Below are positions 51,543 through 61,261 of a DNA stretch of 64,000 bases, in pieces (the first letter of the stretch is position 1; each line of letters begins with the position of its first letter). This stretch comes from Flavobacterium sp. I-STPP5a (lineage in GTDB: Bacteria; Bacteroidota; Bacteroidia; Flavobacteriales; Flavobacteriaceae), in contig NZ_VHLM01000077.1 in NCBI RefSeq assembly GCF_009764685.1, positions 124,001-188,000 of the forward strand, written 5' to 3'. The position numbers and the translations under genes were made by a program. The notes beneath the pieces are model-generated. The model was given only the letters and a program-made list of their open reading frames with translations. It ran no database searches and was not told where the DNA came from.

Positions 51543-52097
51543 ATGACAATTACGAAACGTTTTTTTTTAAAATTTGCAGCCATTAGCTGTTGTGCATTTG
51601 CACTGGTAAGTTGTGAAAGTAATTTTAAAAATATACAAAAAATTAATTTCTCGGAGTTTGTACCTAGTAGCGATGCTGATTTGGTTGATTTGAAATATAC
51701 GGATTCTGGACGTATAACGGCGGTCTTAGTCAGCCCAAAAATGCTAGATTATGCTACCGTTGATTTTCCATTTACTGAATTTCCAAAAGGTATTGATGTA
51801 ACATTATATGATAAGAAAGGAAAAAAAACGTTTATTCAATCAAAATATGCAGTTTCTTACAAAGCTACTAATATGATTGACTTACAAGGAAACGTAAAAA
51901 TCTTCACCGAAGACGGACAAAAGTTAGAAACAGAGCAATTGTATTTTGACCAAAAAAACGAATGGTTTTTTACCGAAAGAAAGTTTAAATTATCAGGTGC
52001 CAAAGGAGTTTCAAACGGTCAAGGAATAGATTTTAGTAAAGACTTTAAGATCATTAATTCACAAAAAATAACGGGAGAGGTTCAAACAGAAGAATAA
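51543..52097 (+). CDS. lptC: LPS export protein LptC, lipoprotein form
   Basis: A 184-residue protein with a lipobox ALVSC (C24), unlike E. coli LptC, which has a membrane anchor. The LptC/OstA-like jelly-roll follows: VSPKMLDYATVDFPFTEFPKGIDVTLYD and ATNMIDLQGNVKIFTEDGQKLETEQLYFD. It would join the inner-membrane LptBFG to the periplasmic LptA bridge for LPS transport. Located in one operon with coaX and the barrel gene. Confidence 0.9.
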   Translation: MTITKRFFLKFAAISCCAFALVSCESNFKNIQKINFSEFVPSSDADLVDLKYTDSGRITAVLVSPKMLDYATVDFPFTEFPKGIDVTLYDKKGKKTFIQSKYAVSYKATNMIDLQGNVKIFTEDGQKLETEQLYFDQKNEWFFTERKFKLSGAKGVSNGQGIDFSKDFKIINSQKITGEVQTEE

Positions 52098-52108
52098 AAT
52101 ATATTATC

Positions 52109-52312
52109 ATGAAATATTTAAAATACACACAATATGTCTACTTACTTTTTGCAGCCTATCTTATTTTTGATGGGGTTAAAAAACTCAATAATCCAGCTCT
52201 TGGTGAAGCTTGGTTGAATTTTATAATAGCAGCTTTTGCAGTGTTTATGTTTTTCTTCAGAAGGAGGTTTGCTAAAAAATTTGAAGAACGAAATAAAAAT
52301 ATGAAACCATAA
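52109..52312 (+). CDS. small membrane protein, conserved type unknown
   Basis: A 67-residue protein with two transmembrane helices (about 7-24 and 36-52) and a strongly basic C-terminal tail (FRRRFAKKFEERNKNMK). Follows lptC by 11 bases, so it is in the same operon. No function is evident. Confidence 0.75.
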   Translation: MKYLKYTQYVYLLFAAYLIFDGVKKLNNPALGEAWLNFIIAAFAVFMFFFRRRFAKKFEERNKNMKP

Positions 52313-52660
52313 AAATACTTGATTTGTTTATTTGTCAAGATAGCTTTCTTTGATGAAATTTTGGTTTTAACTTCAATAAAACAGAATGGTTTTAGGTTTA
52401 GTAACATAAGTTTTAAGTAATTTTTCAGATTTAATTTAATGTTTATTTTAAAGGTTAAATGGTCATGAAAAAAGCCCTTAAAAGTGTTTAAAACCCTCAA
52501 AAATCATTGGTTTAAGCTAAATTAAAAATACTAAATAATGCTTGAAGGCTTTATTTTATTGGGAAAACAAATTTTCTTGCAAAATAAAAGGCTACTAGTA
52601 TAATTATTAATTAGATAATTGTATTTTCGCAAACTGAATATAAAAATTAACAACAATAAA
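52313..52660. other. intergenic gap before ppiD
   Basis: These 348 AT-rich bases hold no gene that I can support. A TATTTTCG box at 52622-52629, one base off the -7 consensus, may start ppiD transcription 31 bases before its ATG. Confidence 0.45.
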
Positions 52661-54757
52661 ATGGCAGTTTTACAAAAAATTAGACAACGTTCACTTCTCT
52701 TGATACTCGTTATTGGGTTTTGTTTATTAGCATTTATCATAGGTGATATATTCAACAGTGGTGGTTTTAGCAGTACTTCAAAAGATGTAGGTAGTGTTGA
52801 TGGAAAAGACATTTCATTTGAAGATTTTAGAGTTAAAGTTAGTAATGTTGAAAAAAGTGGTCAAGGCATTACTTCTACACAAGCTGCAAATAGAGTATGG
52901 GACCAAGAGGTTTCTGTTGCTTTATTAACATCTGAGTTCGAGAAACTAGGATTACGTGTAGGTGAGAAACATTTGTTAGAGATTTTTAAAGCGGATCAAA
53001 ACATAGGTGGTAATCCATTGTTTTTAAATGCTGCTGGCGTTTTTGATGTTGCAAAATTTAAACAATATTTTAAAGCAAATCCAGAGCAAGCTCAGTTTTT
53101 GAAAGACAGAGAAAAAGATGCTGATTTGAATGCCAAGTTTCAATTGTACAACACGCTTATCAAAGCTTCAGTTTTTACAACGGATGGTGAAGGTAAGATG
53201 AAGTATGAAATGGAATCTAACAAAGTAAATTTTGCTTATGTTGCTGGTTTGTATTCAACAATTAAAGATAGTGAAGTTAAAGTTTCTGATTCAGAAATTG
53301 TAGATTTCATGAGTAAAAACAAGAAAAAATACAAAGCTGACGAATCTCGTGAAGTAGAGTATGTATTAGTTGAAGACAAAGCATCACCAGCTGATGAATC
53401 TGAAATTAAAACTAGAATAAACGGATTGTTATCTGGTAGTGTGGTGTACAACCAAAAAACAGGTAAGAATGATACTTTGCCAGGATTTAGAACTACAGCA
53501 AATGCAGTAGATTTTGTAAATTCAAATTCAGATATTCCTTATGACTCTACATACATTGCTAAAAAAGATTTACCAGCTGTAGATGCTGATAAATTGTTTA
53601 ACCTTGCTCCTGGTGCTGTTTACGGACCTTATATGTTTGGTAAATACATTTGTTTGTCAAAATCATTAGGTAAGAGAGCTGCTGTTAATGTTAAGGCTAG
53701 TCATATTTTAATAGGATATGAAGGTTCTCAAGTTCCAAATCAAAAAGAAAAAAGAACTAAAGAGGAAGCAAAAGCTAAAGCAGAAAGTATTTTAGCTCAA
53801 GTTTCGGCTAATCCAGATAGTTTTATGATGTTGGCTTTTACAGCTTCTGATGATTCTTCTGCACAACAAGGTGGTGATTTAGGTTACTTTGGTCCAAACC
53901 AAATGGTAAAACCGTTTAATGATTTTGTATTTAATAATGGTATTGGTAAAGTAGGTTTAGTAGAAACTGAATTTGGTTTCCACGTAATTAAAGTTACTGA
54001 TAAACAAGACGGAATTCGTTTAGCAACTGTTGCTCAAAAAGTAGAGGCTTCTGAGGCTACTGCTGATAAAATATTTACGCAAGCTACAAAACTAGAAATG
54101 GATGCTGCTGATAAAGATCTTAATGCAGTTGCAAAAACATTAGGATTAAAAGTTGCTCCTGCAGTTTCTGTAAAAGGATTAGATGAGAATTTTGGTTCTC
54201 TTGGAAATCAAAGAACAATTGTTCGTTGGGCTTTTGAAAAAGGAGTAAAAGTTGGTGATGTAAAACGTTTTGAGGTTGCTAATGTTGGTCACGTTATTGC
54301 TAAATTGAAAAGCATTGACGATTCTGGACTAATTGCAGTTTCTGTTGCAAGACCTTACGTTGAGTCTATTTTGAAAAACAAAAAGAAAGCAGAATTAATC
54401 AAAGCTAAAATGAATGGTTCTTCTCTTGAAGCTATTGCAAAAGCAGTGGGAGGAACAGTACAGCAAGCTAAAGGATTAACTATGGAAAATACCATGTTGC
54501 CGAGCGTAGGTCCAGAACCAAAAGTAGTAGGTAATGCATTTGCATTAGCAACTAACAAACTTTCTGCACCAATTGAAGGTAATACAGGAGTTTATGTGGT
54601 AAAAAATGTAGGAGTTGTAAAAGCGCCAGCCTTAAAAAGCCATGCTGCTTATGTTACAAAACTTAAAACTCAAAGTGCATCAGATGCTAATAGAGTTATT
54701 CCTGCTCTTAAAGAAAACGCAAAAATTGAAGATAACAGAATGGATTTTAATTACTAA
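52661..54757 (+). CDS. PpiD-like membrane-anchored peptidyl-prolyl isomerase
   Basis: A 698-residue protein that helps fold exported proteins in the periplasm. One N-terminal membrane anchor (about 10-30; LLLILVIGFCLLAFIIGDIF), a SurA_N/PpiD-type helical chaperone part, then a parvulin domain (about 345-455; ASHILIGYEG, GGDLGYFGPNQMVKPF, VETEFGFHVIKVTD) and a further degenerate region. I chose the Met at 52661 rather than 52619, since MAVLQKIRQRSLLLIL is a usual family start and the promoter-like box lies in the longer version. Confidence 0.9.
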   Translation: MAVLQKIRQRSLLLILVIGFCLLAFIIGDIFNSGGFSSTSKDVGSVDGKDISFEDFRVKVSNVEKSGQGITSTQAANRVWDQEVSVALLTSEFEKLGLRVGEKHLLEIFKADQNIGGNPLFLNAAGVFDVAKFKQYFKANPEQAQFLKDREKDADLNAKFQLYNTLIKASVFTTDGEGKMKYEMESNKVNFAYVAGLYSTIKDSEVKVSDSEIVDFMSKNKKKYKADESREVEYVLVEDKASPADESEIKTRINGLLSGSVVYNQKTGKNDTLPGFRTTANAVDFVNSNSDIPYDSTYIAKKDLPAVDADKLFNLAPGAVYGPYMFGKYICLSKSLGKRAAVNVKASHILIGYEGSQVPNQKEKRTKEEAKAKAESILAQVSANPDSFMMLAFTASDDSSAQQGGDLGYFGPNQMVKPFNDFVFNNGIGKVGLVETEFGFHVIKVTDKQDGIRLATVAQKVEASEATADKIFTQATKLEMDAADKDLNAVAKTLGLKVAPAVSVKGLDENFGSLGNQRTIVRWAFEKGVKVGDVKRFEVANVGHVIAKLKSIDDSGLIAVSVARPYVESILKNKKKAELIKAKMNGSSLEAIAKAVGGTVQQAKGLTMENTMLPSVGPEPKVVGNAFALATNKLSAPIEGNTGVYVVKNVGVVKAPALKSHAAYVTKLKTQSASDANRVIPALKENAKIEDNRMDFNY

Positions 54758-54775
54758 TCCAAGCTGATCAAATAT

Positions 54776-54813
54776 AAAAAAACCCGATGCTGACAAAGTA
54801 TCGGGTTTTTTTT
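54776..54813 (+). terminator. bidirectional terminator between ppiD and the GYDIA kinase gene
   Basis: AACCCGAT and ATCGGGTT form an 8-bp stem with A's before and eight T's after; either strand can use it, and the two genes converge here. Confidence 0.88.
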
Positions 54814-54831
54814 ATGAATATAAATGATGAG

Positions 54832-55746
54832 CTACAAGATCATCTCCTCATAAGGAATTACAGTCTCATATCCTTTTGACTTGAAATAAGCGGTTGGGTT
54901 ATGTTCTGATACTGCCATTACAAAATCTCCTCCCCAAGCGCCAAGGCTTTTTACAACACCATCAAAATCTGGAAATGAAGTATCTTTCACTATTGTAGTT
55001 TCTAAAATGGAACTCAAATGGGTTTCGTGTTGTGCCAGAGCATCCATAAATGGTAAAAGAGTTGAAGCATTGTAAACTGCAGTTGTAAGTTGGTTGTTTT
55101 TTACTATTGTTTCGGCTAAGTTGTTTTTTTTATTTTTTTGATAGGCTGCAATAGCTGTTTTACTATTTTGCTTTTTATTGAGATACACAAAATAAATATT
55201 TTTTGTAAATTCAGGATTGAATTCAATTTGTTTAACGGTTGGATTGCCGTCATTTATCTGAAAAAGAATAGGCGTATCATTTTGTGCGCAAGCAATATCG
55301 TATCCGCTACCTCCAAAGCTATTTTTTAACAACGTGAAGGCATCAATTTGTAACCATTGGGCAATGTTGTTAATTAAAGTAGATGACGTTCCTAAGCCCC
55401 AATTTTTAGGAAAACTGAGTTCAGTAGTAACAGTGTATCCATTAGCATTGAGAATGAATTCAGGATTCAATTTATAAGCTTCGTGTAAAATAGTGGTGAG
55501 TGTACTTTTTACAGTTTCCGTTTGATCTTTAGTCCCATTAGTAATATCAGAAAATGAAAGCGTGTCTTGAAACCATATTTGACCATCAAAGTCATAACTT
55601 ATCCAAACTATTTCATTGTTTTTACTTGTTTCTACACAAAGATTTTGTCCTTGTTTTGTTGGCAATGCAAAGGCTTGTGCGCTATCAAGAACAAGATATT
55701 CTCCTGTTATTAAAAGTTTACCATTACTATAAAATGTTTTTTTCAT
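54832..55746 (-). CDS. GYDIA-family GHMP kinase (probable phosphomevalonate kinase role)
   Basis: A 304-residue GHMP kinase with the eponymous SGYDIACAQ motif, KLLITGEYLVLD at the N-terminus and the phosphate loop NWGLGTSSTLINN. The frame opens 17 codons further upstream (55797), but MKKTFYSNGKLLITGEY fits the family start. It follows HMG-CoA reductase on the same strand, so a role in the mevalonate pathway, probably the phosphomevalonate step that otherwise lacks a gene here, is likely but not proved. Confidence 0.85.
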   Translation of the reverse strand: MKKTFYSNGKLLITGEYLVLDSAQAFALPTKQGQNLCVETSKNNEIVWISYDFDGQIWFQDTLSFSDITNGTKDQTETVKSTLTTILHEAYKLNPEFILNANGYTVTTELSFPKNWGLGTSSTLINNIAQWLQIDAFTLLKNSFGGSGYDIACAQNDTPILFQINDGNPTVKQIEFNPEFTKNIYFVYLNKKQNSKTAIAAYQKNKKNNLAETIVKNNQLTTAVYNASTLLPFMDALAQHETHLSSILETTIVKDTSFPDFDGVVKSLGAWGGDFVMAVSEHNPTAYFKSKGYETVIPYEEMIL

Positions 55747-55806
55747 CAGTATTGTTTTAATCCAAATCAAGGTTTTTAATTTTGATTGGAAAATCAAAAA
55801 TCAATC

Positions 55807-57123
55807 TTATTTTCTTAGGCTTTCAATAAAGGAAACTACGGCGCTATGAGAAACAGCATTCTTCTTGAAATGATTTTGAATCAAAAGACGTTCTTCATTG
55901 CTGGCCTCAAATTGATTGATTATATTATTTAAGTGCATTTTCATGTGACCTTCTTGAATGCCGGTGGTAGTCAACGAACGCAAGGCTGCAAAATTTTGTG
56001 CTAACCCTGCAACTGCAACATATTGCATGAGTTCTTGTGCAGAAGGTTTTTCTAGCATTTCGAGAGAAAGTTTTACAAGAGGATGCAGCGATGTTAACCC
56101 TCCAACGGTTCCTAATGCTAACGGAATCTCCAACCAAAAAGTAAAAATTCCATCTTCTATTTTGGCATGGGAAAGACTAGAATAGGTTCCGTTACGGGAA
56201 GCATAGGCGTGAATTCCGGCTTCAACCGCACGGAAATCATTACCTGTAGCCAGTACAACCGCGTCCACTCCGTTCATGATTCCTTTATTATGAGTAACAG
56301 CACGGTATGGTTCTATTTCGGCAATTTGAACAGCTTGCACAAATTTCTCTGCAAATACCTGTGGGTTTGGTATTTGTTTTTCATCTAATTCAGCAACAAG
56401 ACATGAAACTTCAGCTCTTACAATGCAATTTGGCACATAATTTGAAAGAATACTCATTACTACTTCAATTTCTTTCTCTGACGTTGAGAATAAATCATAG
56501 TGTTGTGCTTCTTCTTTTAAGGTTTTGGAAAATTGTTCCAAACACGAATTTATAAAATTAGCACCCATGCTATCTTTAGTATCAAAAGTAGCATGTAACT
56601 GGTAATAGTTTGGTAATAAATCAGTTTTATCTTTTAGAATTATATCGGTAATTCCACCGCCGCGTTTTTGCATATTAGCGGTGATAGACTCTGTTTCGGA
56701 GAAAAATTTATTTTTGTTTTGAGCAAAAAACAGGCTTAGTTTAGATACATCACCTTTGAATATAAAATGAACTTGGCCAATTTTTTCAGTATTGATGACC
56801 GAAGTTTTAAAACCTCCTCGTGTAGCCCAGAATTTGGCAGCTTTGGATGCTGCTGCTACGACAGAGCTTTCCTCAATAGCCATTGGGATGGTGCGGTACT
56901 TGCCGTTTATCAAAAAATTGGGTGCAATTCCAAGGGGTATATAAAAATTCGTAATCGTGTTTTCTATGAACTCATCATGAAGTTGTTGAATTTTTTCATC
57001 GTTGTTCCAATAATTTTTAATTACCGCAATTGCTTCAGATGGATTGGAGAAATATTCTGTTGCAATCCATTTGATTTTTTCTTCTTTTGATAATTTTGAA
57101 AATCCACTTATGGTCTTGTTCAT
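55807..57123 (-). CDS. mvaA: hydroxymethylglutaryl-CoA reductase, class II type
   Basis: A 438-residue cytoplasmic enzyme. EESSVVAAASKAAKFW (E84/E85 matching the catalytic glutamate of class II enzymes), HNKGIMNGVDAVVLATGNDFRAVE with the catalytic lysine and aspartate, and GHMKMHL near the C-terminus are visible. It lacks the membrane domain of class I enzymes. Annotated as degradative in some families, but here, with mevalonate kinase, decarboxylase and GYDIA kinase genes, it should form mevalonate. A full promoter lies inside the possible 20-codon extension to 57183, so the start is 57123. Confidence 0.93.
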   Translation of the reverse strand: MNKTISGFSKLSKEEKIKWIATEYFSNPSEAIAVIKNYWNNDEKIQQLHDEFIENTITNFYIPLGIAPNFLINGKYRTIPMAIEESSVVAAASKAAKFWATRGGFKTSVINTEKIGQVHFIFKGDVSKLSLFFAQNKNKFFSETESITANMQKRGGGITDIILKDKTDLLPNYYQLHATFDTKDSMGANFINSCLEQFSKTLKEEAQHYDLFSTSEKEIEVVMSILSNYVPNCIVRAEVSCLVAELDEKQIPNPQVFAEKFVQAVQIAEIEPYRAVTHNKGIMNGVDAVVLATGNDFRAVEAGIHAYASRNGTYSSLSHAKIEDGIFTFWLEIPLALGTVGGLTSLHPLVKLSLEMLEKPSAQELMQYVAVAGLAQNFAALRSLTTTGIQEGHMKMHLNNIINQFEASNEERLLIQNHFKKNAVSHSAVVSFIESLRK

Positions 57124-57151
57124 TCTCAATTGATTAGGGTGTACTATACTG

Positions 57152-57183
57152 CAAAGATACGTTATTAGCGGTTTTATTTGCAA
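57152..57183 (-). promoter_or_regulatory. promoter of the HMG-CoA reductase gene
   Basis: On the minus strand TTG and TATCTTTG (plus CAAAGATA at 57152-57159) are 21 bases apart; the gene starts 28 bases downstream at 57123. Confidence 0.75.
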
Positions 57184-57303
57184 TCTAAATCATTTCAATA
57201 AGAGTGAGTTTTGGCAAGCTGTTTTTACATTTAACATAAAAAATAACTGATTATTGTAATTTTTTCACTAAAATTGACGGTTTTTTATCTCTAATCTAAT
57301 AGT

Positions 57304-59475
57304 ATGTATTCAAAAAATTATATCGCTTTATTTTTATTTGTTTGTTTTTCGGTTATTGGACAACAAAAAATAACCATTGATGAAATGTACAACGGTACCT
57401 TTCGAACCAAAGGAATGGATGAATTGCAATCCTTAAAAAACACGAATCAATACACTGTTTTAAACGTAGATATGCAATCTAGGAGTATGCAAATTGATTT
57501 ATATGATTTTGCAACTTTAAAGAAAACGGTAACTTTAATTGATACTAAATCACATCAAGAGTTGGCTAGTGGAATAGACAGTTATTCCTTTGATGCTTCA
57601 GAAAAAATGATATTACTGGCTTGTAATTCCAATCAAATTTTTCGTCATTCATTTACAGCCGATTATTATTTGTACGATATAACTACAAAAAAGTTGAAAA
57701 AACTTTTTGATTTTCAAGTTCAAGAGCCAACCTTTTCACCTGATGGAAAAAAAATTGCTTATGCTAGAGAGAATAATCTGTATGTTTATGATCTAGCTAC
57801 TGCTAAATCTACTGCTATAACAACAGACGGACAAAAAAATAGTATCATAAACGGAATTACAGACTGGGTTTACGAAGAAGAATTTGCTTTTGTGAAAGCT
57901 TTTGACTGGAGTACTGATAGTAAAAAAGTAGCTTACATCCGTTTTGATGAAAGTAAAGTACCTGAATTCTCTATGTCTATGTTTGCTAAAGATTTATATC
58001 CTACAATGCAAACTTTTAAATATCCAAAAGCAGGTGAAAAAAATGCAGTAGTATCTTTACATATTTATGATGTGGATGCAAATGCAGTAAAAAATATAAA
58101 GCTGGACAATTATAATGACTTTTATATTGCCAGATTAAAATGGACAAATGACAGTAATCTTGTTTCGGCTCAGGTTTTAAACCGTCATCAAGACAATTTA
58201 GATTTAATTTTTGTTGAAGCCACATCTGGAACTACAAAAGTAGTTTTGAATGAAAAGGACAAAGCCTATGTTGATGTTACTGATAATTTGACTTTTCTCA
58301 AAGACAATAGTTTTATTTGGACGAGTGAAAAAAATGGTTTCAACCATATTTACTTGTATGACAAAAATGGAGGTTTAAAAAATCAAGTTACCAATGGAAA
58401 TTGGGAAGTAACTAATTATTATGGATATGATGAAAAGACTAATTCAGTTTTTTATCAATCTGTAGAAAATGGTTCCATTAATAGAGATGTATATAAAGTT
58501 TTGCTTAATGGCAAAGGAAAAGTACGACTGTCTCAAAACACAGGTACTAATGCAGCTACTTTTAGCCCAAATTTTCAATACTACATCAATACATATTCAA
58601 GCGCTTCGCAGCCTACTACCTATACTTTGAATGAAGCCAAGGCTGGAAAACAAATTCAAGTAATAGAAAATAATGAGGCTCTTGCGACCAAATTAAAGAA
58701 ATACGATCTACCTGCCAAAGAGTTTTTTGTGTTGAAAACAGAAAAAGGCATAGAATTGAATGCATGGATTATAAAACCAAAAGATTTTGATCCAAATAAG
58801 AAATATCCAGTTTTCATGTACCAATATTCGGGTCCTGGATCTCAACAAGTAAATAATGAATGGAACAGTACTGATGATTACTGGTTTATGATGTTGTCAC
58901 AACAAGGCTATATTGTAGCTTGCGTTGACGGACGAGGGACCGGTTTTAAAGGCGCCGATTTTAAAAAAGTGACTCAATTGCAGCTAGGGAAGTATGAGGT
59001 AGAGGATCAAATTGATGCTGCCAAAGTAATAGGAAATTATTCATTTGTAGATAAATCTAGAATTGGTATATTTGGCTGGTCTTATGGTGGTTTTATGGCC
59101 TCTAATTGTATTTTAAAAGGCAATGATGTTTTCAAGATGGCAATTGCGGTAGCTCCAGTAACTAACTGGCGTTTTTACGATAGTGTATATACAGAGCGCT
59201 ACATGACTACGCCACAAGAAAACGCTAGTGGATATGATGATAATTCTCCTATAAACCACGTGAATAAATTAAAAGGAAAGTACCTATTGATTCATGGATC
59301 AGGAGATGATAACGTACACGTTCAAAATGCTATGCAAATGATGGAGGCTTTGATACAAGCCAATAAGCAATTTGATTCTCAGATATATCCGGATAATAAC
59401 CACGGGATTTATGGTGGTAAAACTAGAGTTCAATTGTATACAAAAATGACAAATTTCATTAAAGAGAATTTATAA
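57304..59475 (+). CDS. S9 prolyl oligopeptidase family peptidase, DPP IV type
   Basis: A 723-residue exported serine peptidase. Signal peptide to about residue 19 (SVIGQ); an eight-bladed beta-propeller (about 40-470; WVYEEEFAF carries the glutamate pair that binds the peptide amino end in DPP IV); and the alpha/beta-hydrolase domain with S593 in GWSYGG, D668 in GSGDDNVHVQ and H700 in NNHGIYGG. It releases X-Pro dipeptides from peptides in the periplasm. The three peptide transporter genes downstream probably import its products. Confidence 0.94.
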   Translation: MYSKNYIALFLFVCFSVIGQQKITIDEMYNGTFRTKGMDELQSLKNTNQYTVLNVDMQSRSMQIDLYDFATLKKTVTLIDTKSHQELASGIDSYSFDASEKMILLACNSNQIFRHSFTADYYLYDITTKKLKKLFDFQVQEPTFSPDGKKIAYARENNLYVYDLATAKSTAITTDGQKNSIINGITDWVYEEEFAFVKAFDWSTDSKKVAYIRFDESKVPEFSMSMFAKDLYPTMQTFKYPKAGEKNAVVSLHIYDVDANAVKNIKLDNYNDFYIARLKWTNDSNLVSAQVLNRHQDNLDLIFVEATSGTTKVVLNEKDKAYVDVTDNLTFLKDNSFIWTSEKNGFNHIYLYDKNGGLKNQVTNGNWEVTNYYGYDEKTNSVFYQSVENGSINRDVYKVLLNGKGKVRLSQNTGTNAATFSPNFQYYINTYSSASQPTTYTLNEAKAGKQIQVIENNEALATKLKKYDLPAKEFFVLKTEKGIELNAWIIKPKDFDPNKKYPVFMYQYSGPGSQQVNNEWNSTDDYWFMMLSQQGYIVACVDGRGTGFKGADFKKVTQLQLGKYEVEDQIDAAKVIGNYSFVDKSRIGIFGWSYGGFMASNCILKGNDVFKMAIAVAPVTNWRFYDSVYTERYMTTPQENASGYDDNSPINHVNKLKGKYLLIHGSGDDNVHVQNAMQMMEALIQANKQFDSQIYPDNNHGIYGGKTRVQLYTKMTNFIKENL

Positions 59476-59509
59476 AAGCGATAATTAAAAACAAACCAAA
59501 TTAATAAAA

Positions 59510-61183
59510 ATGAGTGAAATAGCAGTAAAAACAGGACATCCAAAAGGACTTTGGGTGTTATTTGGAACCGAAATGTGGGAGCGATTCAATTTCTATGGAA
59601 TGCGAGCTATCTTGACCTTGTTCTTGGTGAACTCACTGATGATGAAAGAAGAAGATGCCTCTTTAATTTATGGAGGATTCTTGGGACTTTGTTATTTAAC
59701 TCCTATGTTAGGTGGTTTTATTGCCGATAGGTTTTTTGGAAACAGAAATTGTATTTTGCTAGGTGGATTGATGATGGCAATTGGACAATTCTTTTTGTTC
59801 ATAAGTGCTAGTGTATTTGGTGCTAACATCAGTTTAGCAAGTACTCTAATGTGGTCAGCATTAGGAATTATAATTTTTGGAAATGGTTTCTTCAAGCCAA
59901 ATATTTCTTCTATGGTTGGGAGTTTATATCCAAAGCAAGAAAAAAGCAAACTAGATACAGCATTTACAATTTTCTACATGGGTATCAACTTAGGAGCTTT
60001 TTTAGGTCAGTTGATTTGCCCAATTGTAGGTGATGTTAAAACAGAAGGAGTAAGAGATATTCACGCCTTTAAATGGGGATTTTTAGCAGCTTCTATTGCT
60101 ATGTTAATTGGAACTGCAGTTTTCTATTTTCTTAAAAACAAATATGTAGTTACGCCAGAGGGAAAACCTTTAGGTGGTTTGCCTTCTAAAAATGATGCTT
60201 CTGACTATGAAGAGGGAGAATCTCAAAAAGCTGTTTTTTCGCAGAAAGCATTAATTGGTGCAGTAGTAGCATTTTTTGGATTGGGATTAATTTTCCATTT
60301 TGTATTTGGACAAAACTTTATATACTCTTTAATTTACGCTAGTGGTTTATCACTTGCGGGATTAATAATTTCAGATTCATCACTTACAAAAGTAGAGAGA
60401 GATAGAATTTTTGTAATTTATATTGTTGCTTTCTTTGTTATATTTTTCTGGGCAGCTTTTGAACAAGCTGGTTCGTCCTTAACATTTATTGCCGATAATC
60501 AAACAGATAGAAACTTTTTCGGGTATAATATGCCACCATCGATGGTTCAAATTTTTAACGGATTATTTGTTGTAGCATTTGCAGTACCATTCAGTATGTT
60601 GTGGGATTATTTAAGAAGCAAAGACAGAGAGCCAATTTCACCTGTAAAACAAGCAGTTGGTTTAGCGTTAATTGCATTGAGTTATTTTATTATTGCTTAC
60701 AATGTGAAAGATTTAGGAAACAATGGTTTGCTTGCTATCAAATGGTTGATTCTTTTGTATTTGATTCAAACTTGTGCGGAATTATGTTTATCACCAATAG
60801 GACTGTCATTAGTTGGTAAATTATCTCCGAAGCGTTTTTCTTCTTTATTATATGGAGTATTCTTTTTATCAAATGCTTCAGGTTATGCCTTGGCTGGAAC
60901 ATTAGGTTCTATTTTACCTGCTACTGGTGATAAATTCAATAAAGCAAAAGAACTTGGAATCGATTTACAAGCGGTTTTAGATAAAAAAATCACTTTAACT
61001 GTAGAACAATTGGCAATTTTAGAGAAAAATCAAATCAGTCCAAACAATCCAGTTTTTGCCGGATTTGAGATTCATAATTTATTTGAATTTTTCATGGTAT
61101 TTGTTATTCTTTGCGGATTGGCAGCTGTTATTTTAATGGCATTAACTCCAAAATTGAAAAAAATGATGCACGGTGTGCGTTAA
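59510..61183 (+). CDS. POT-family proton-coupled di/tripeptide transporter
   Basis: A 557-residue membrane protein with about 14 helices. The first helix has EMWERFNFYGMRAIL (ExxER, proton and peptide coupling) and NGFFKPNISSMVGSLY is the POT signature. It follows the DPP IV-type gene by 34 bases and is probably co-transcribed. A terminator lies after it. Confidence 0.93.
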   Translation: MSEIAVKTGHPKGLWVLFGTEMWERFNFYGMRAILTLFLVNSLMMKEEDASLIYGGFLGLCYLTPMLGGFIADRFFGNRNCILLGGLMMAIGQFFLFISASVFGANISLASTLMWSALGIIIFGNGFFKPNISSMVGSLYPKQEKSKLDTAFTIFYMGINLGAFLGQLICPIVGDVKTEGVRDIHAFKWGFLAASIAMLIGTAVFYFLKNKYVVTPEGKPLGGLPSKNDASDYEEGESQKAVFSQKALIGAVVAFFGLGLIFHFVFGQNFIYSLIYASGLSLAGLIISDSSLTKVERDRIFVIYIVAFFVIFFWAAFEQAGSSLTFIADNQTDRNFFGYNMPPSMVQIFNGLFVVAFAVPFSMLWDYLRSKDREPISPVKQAVGLALIALSYFIIAYNVKDLGNNGLLAIKWLILLYLIQTCAELCLSPIGLSLVGKLSPKRFSSLLYGVFFLSNASGYALAGTLGSILPATGDKFNKAKELGIDLQAVLDKKITLTVEQLAILEKNQISPNNPVFAGFEIHNLFEFFMVFVILCGLAAVILMALTPKLKKMMHGVR

Positions 61184-61213
61184 CTAAATTTTAAAAATAT
61201 TTTTATATCTTTC

Positions 61214-61248
61214 AAACCTACAAGAAATCCTTGTAGGTTTGTTTTTTT
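61214..61248 (+). terminator. terminator between the first and second POT genes
   Basis: AAACCTACAAG and CTTGTAGGTTT form an 11-bp stem with a 5-base loop, followed by GTTTTTTT. It lies 13 bases before the next start codon, so it could also serve as an attenuator. Confidence 0.85.
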
Positions 61249-61261
61249 AAACCAATTTATT

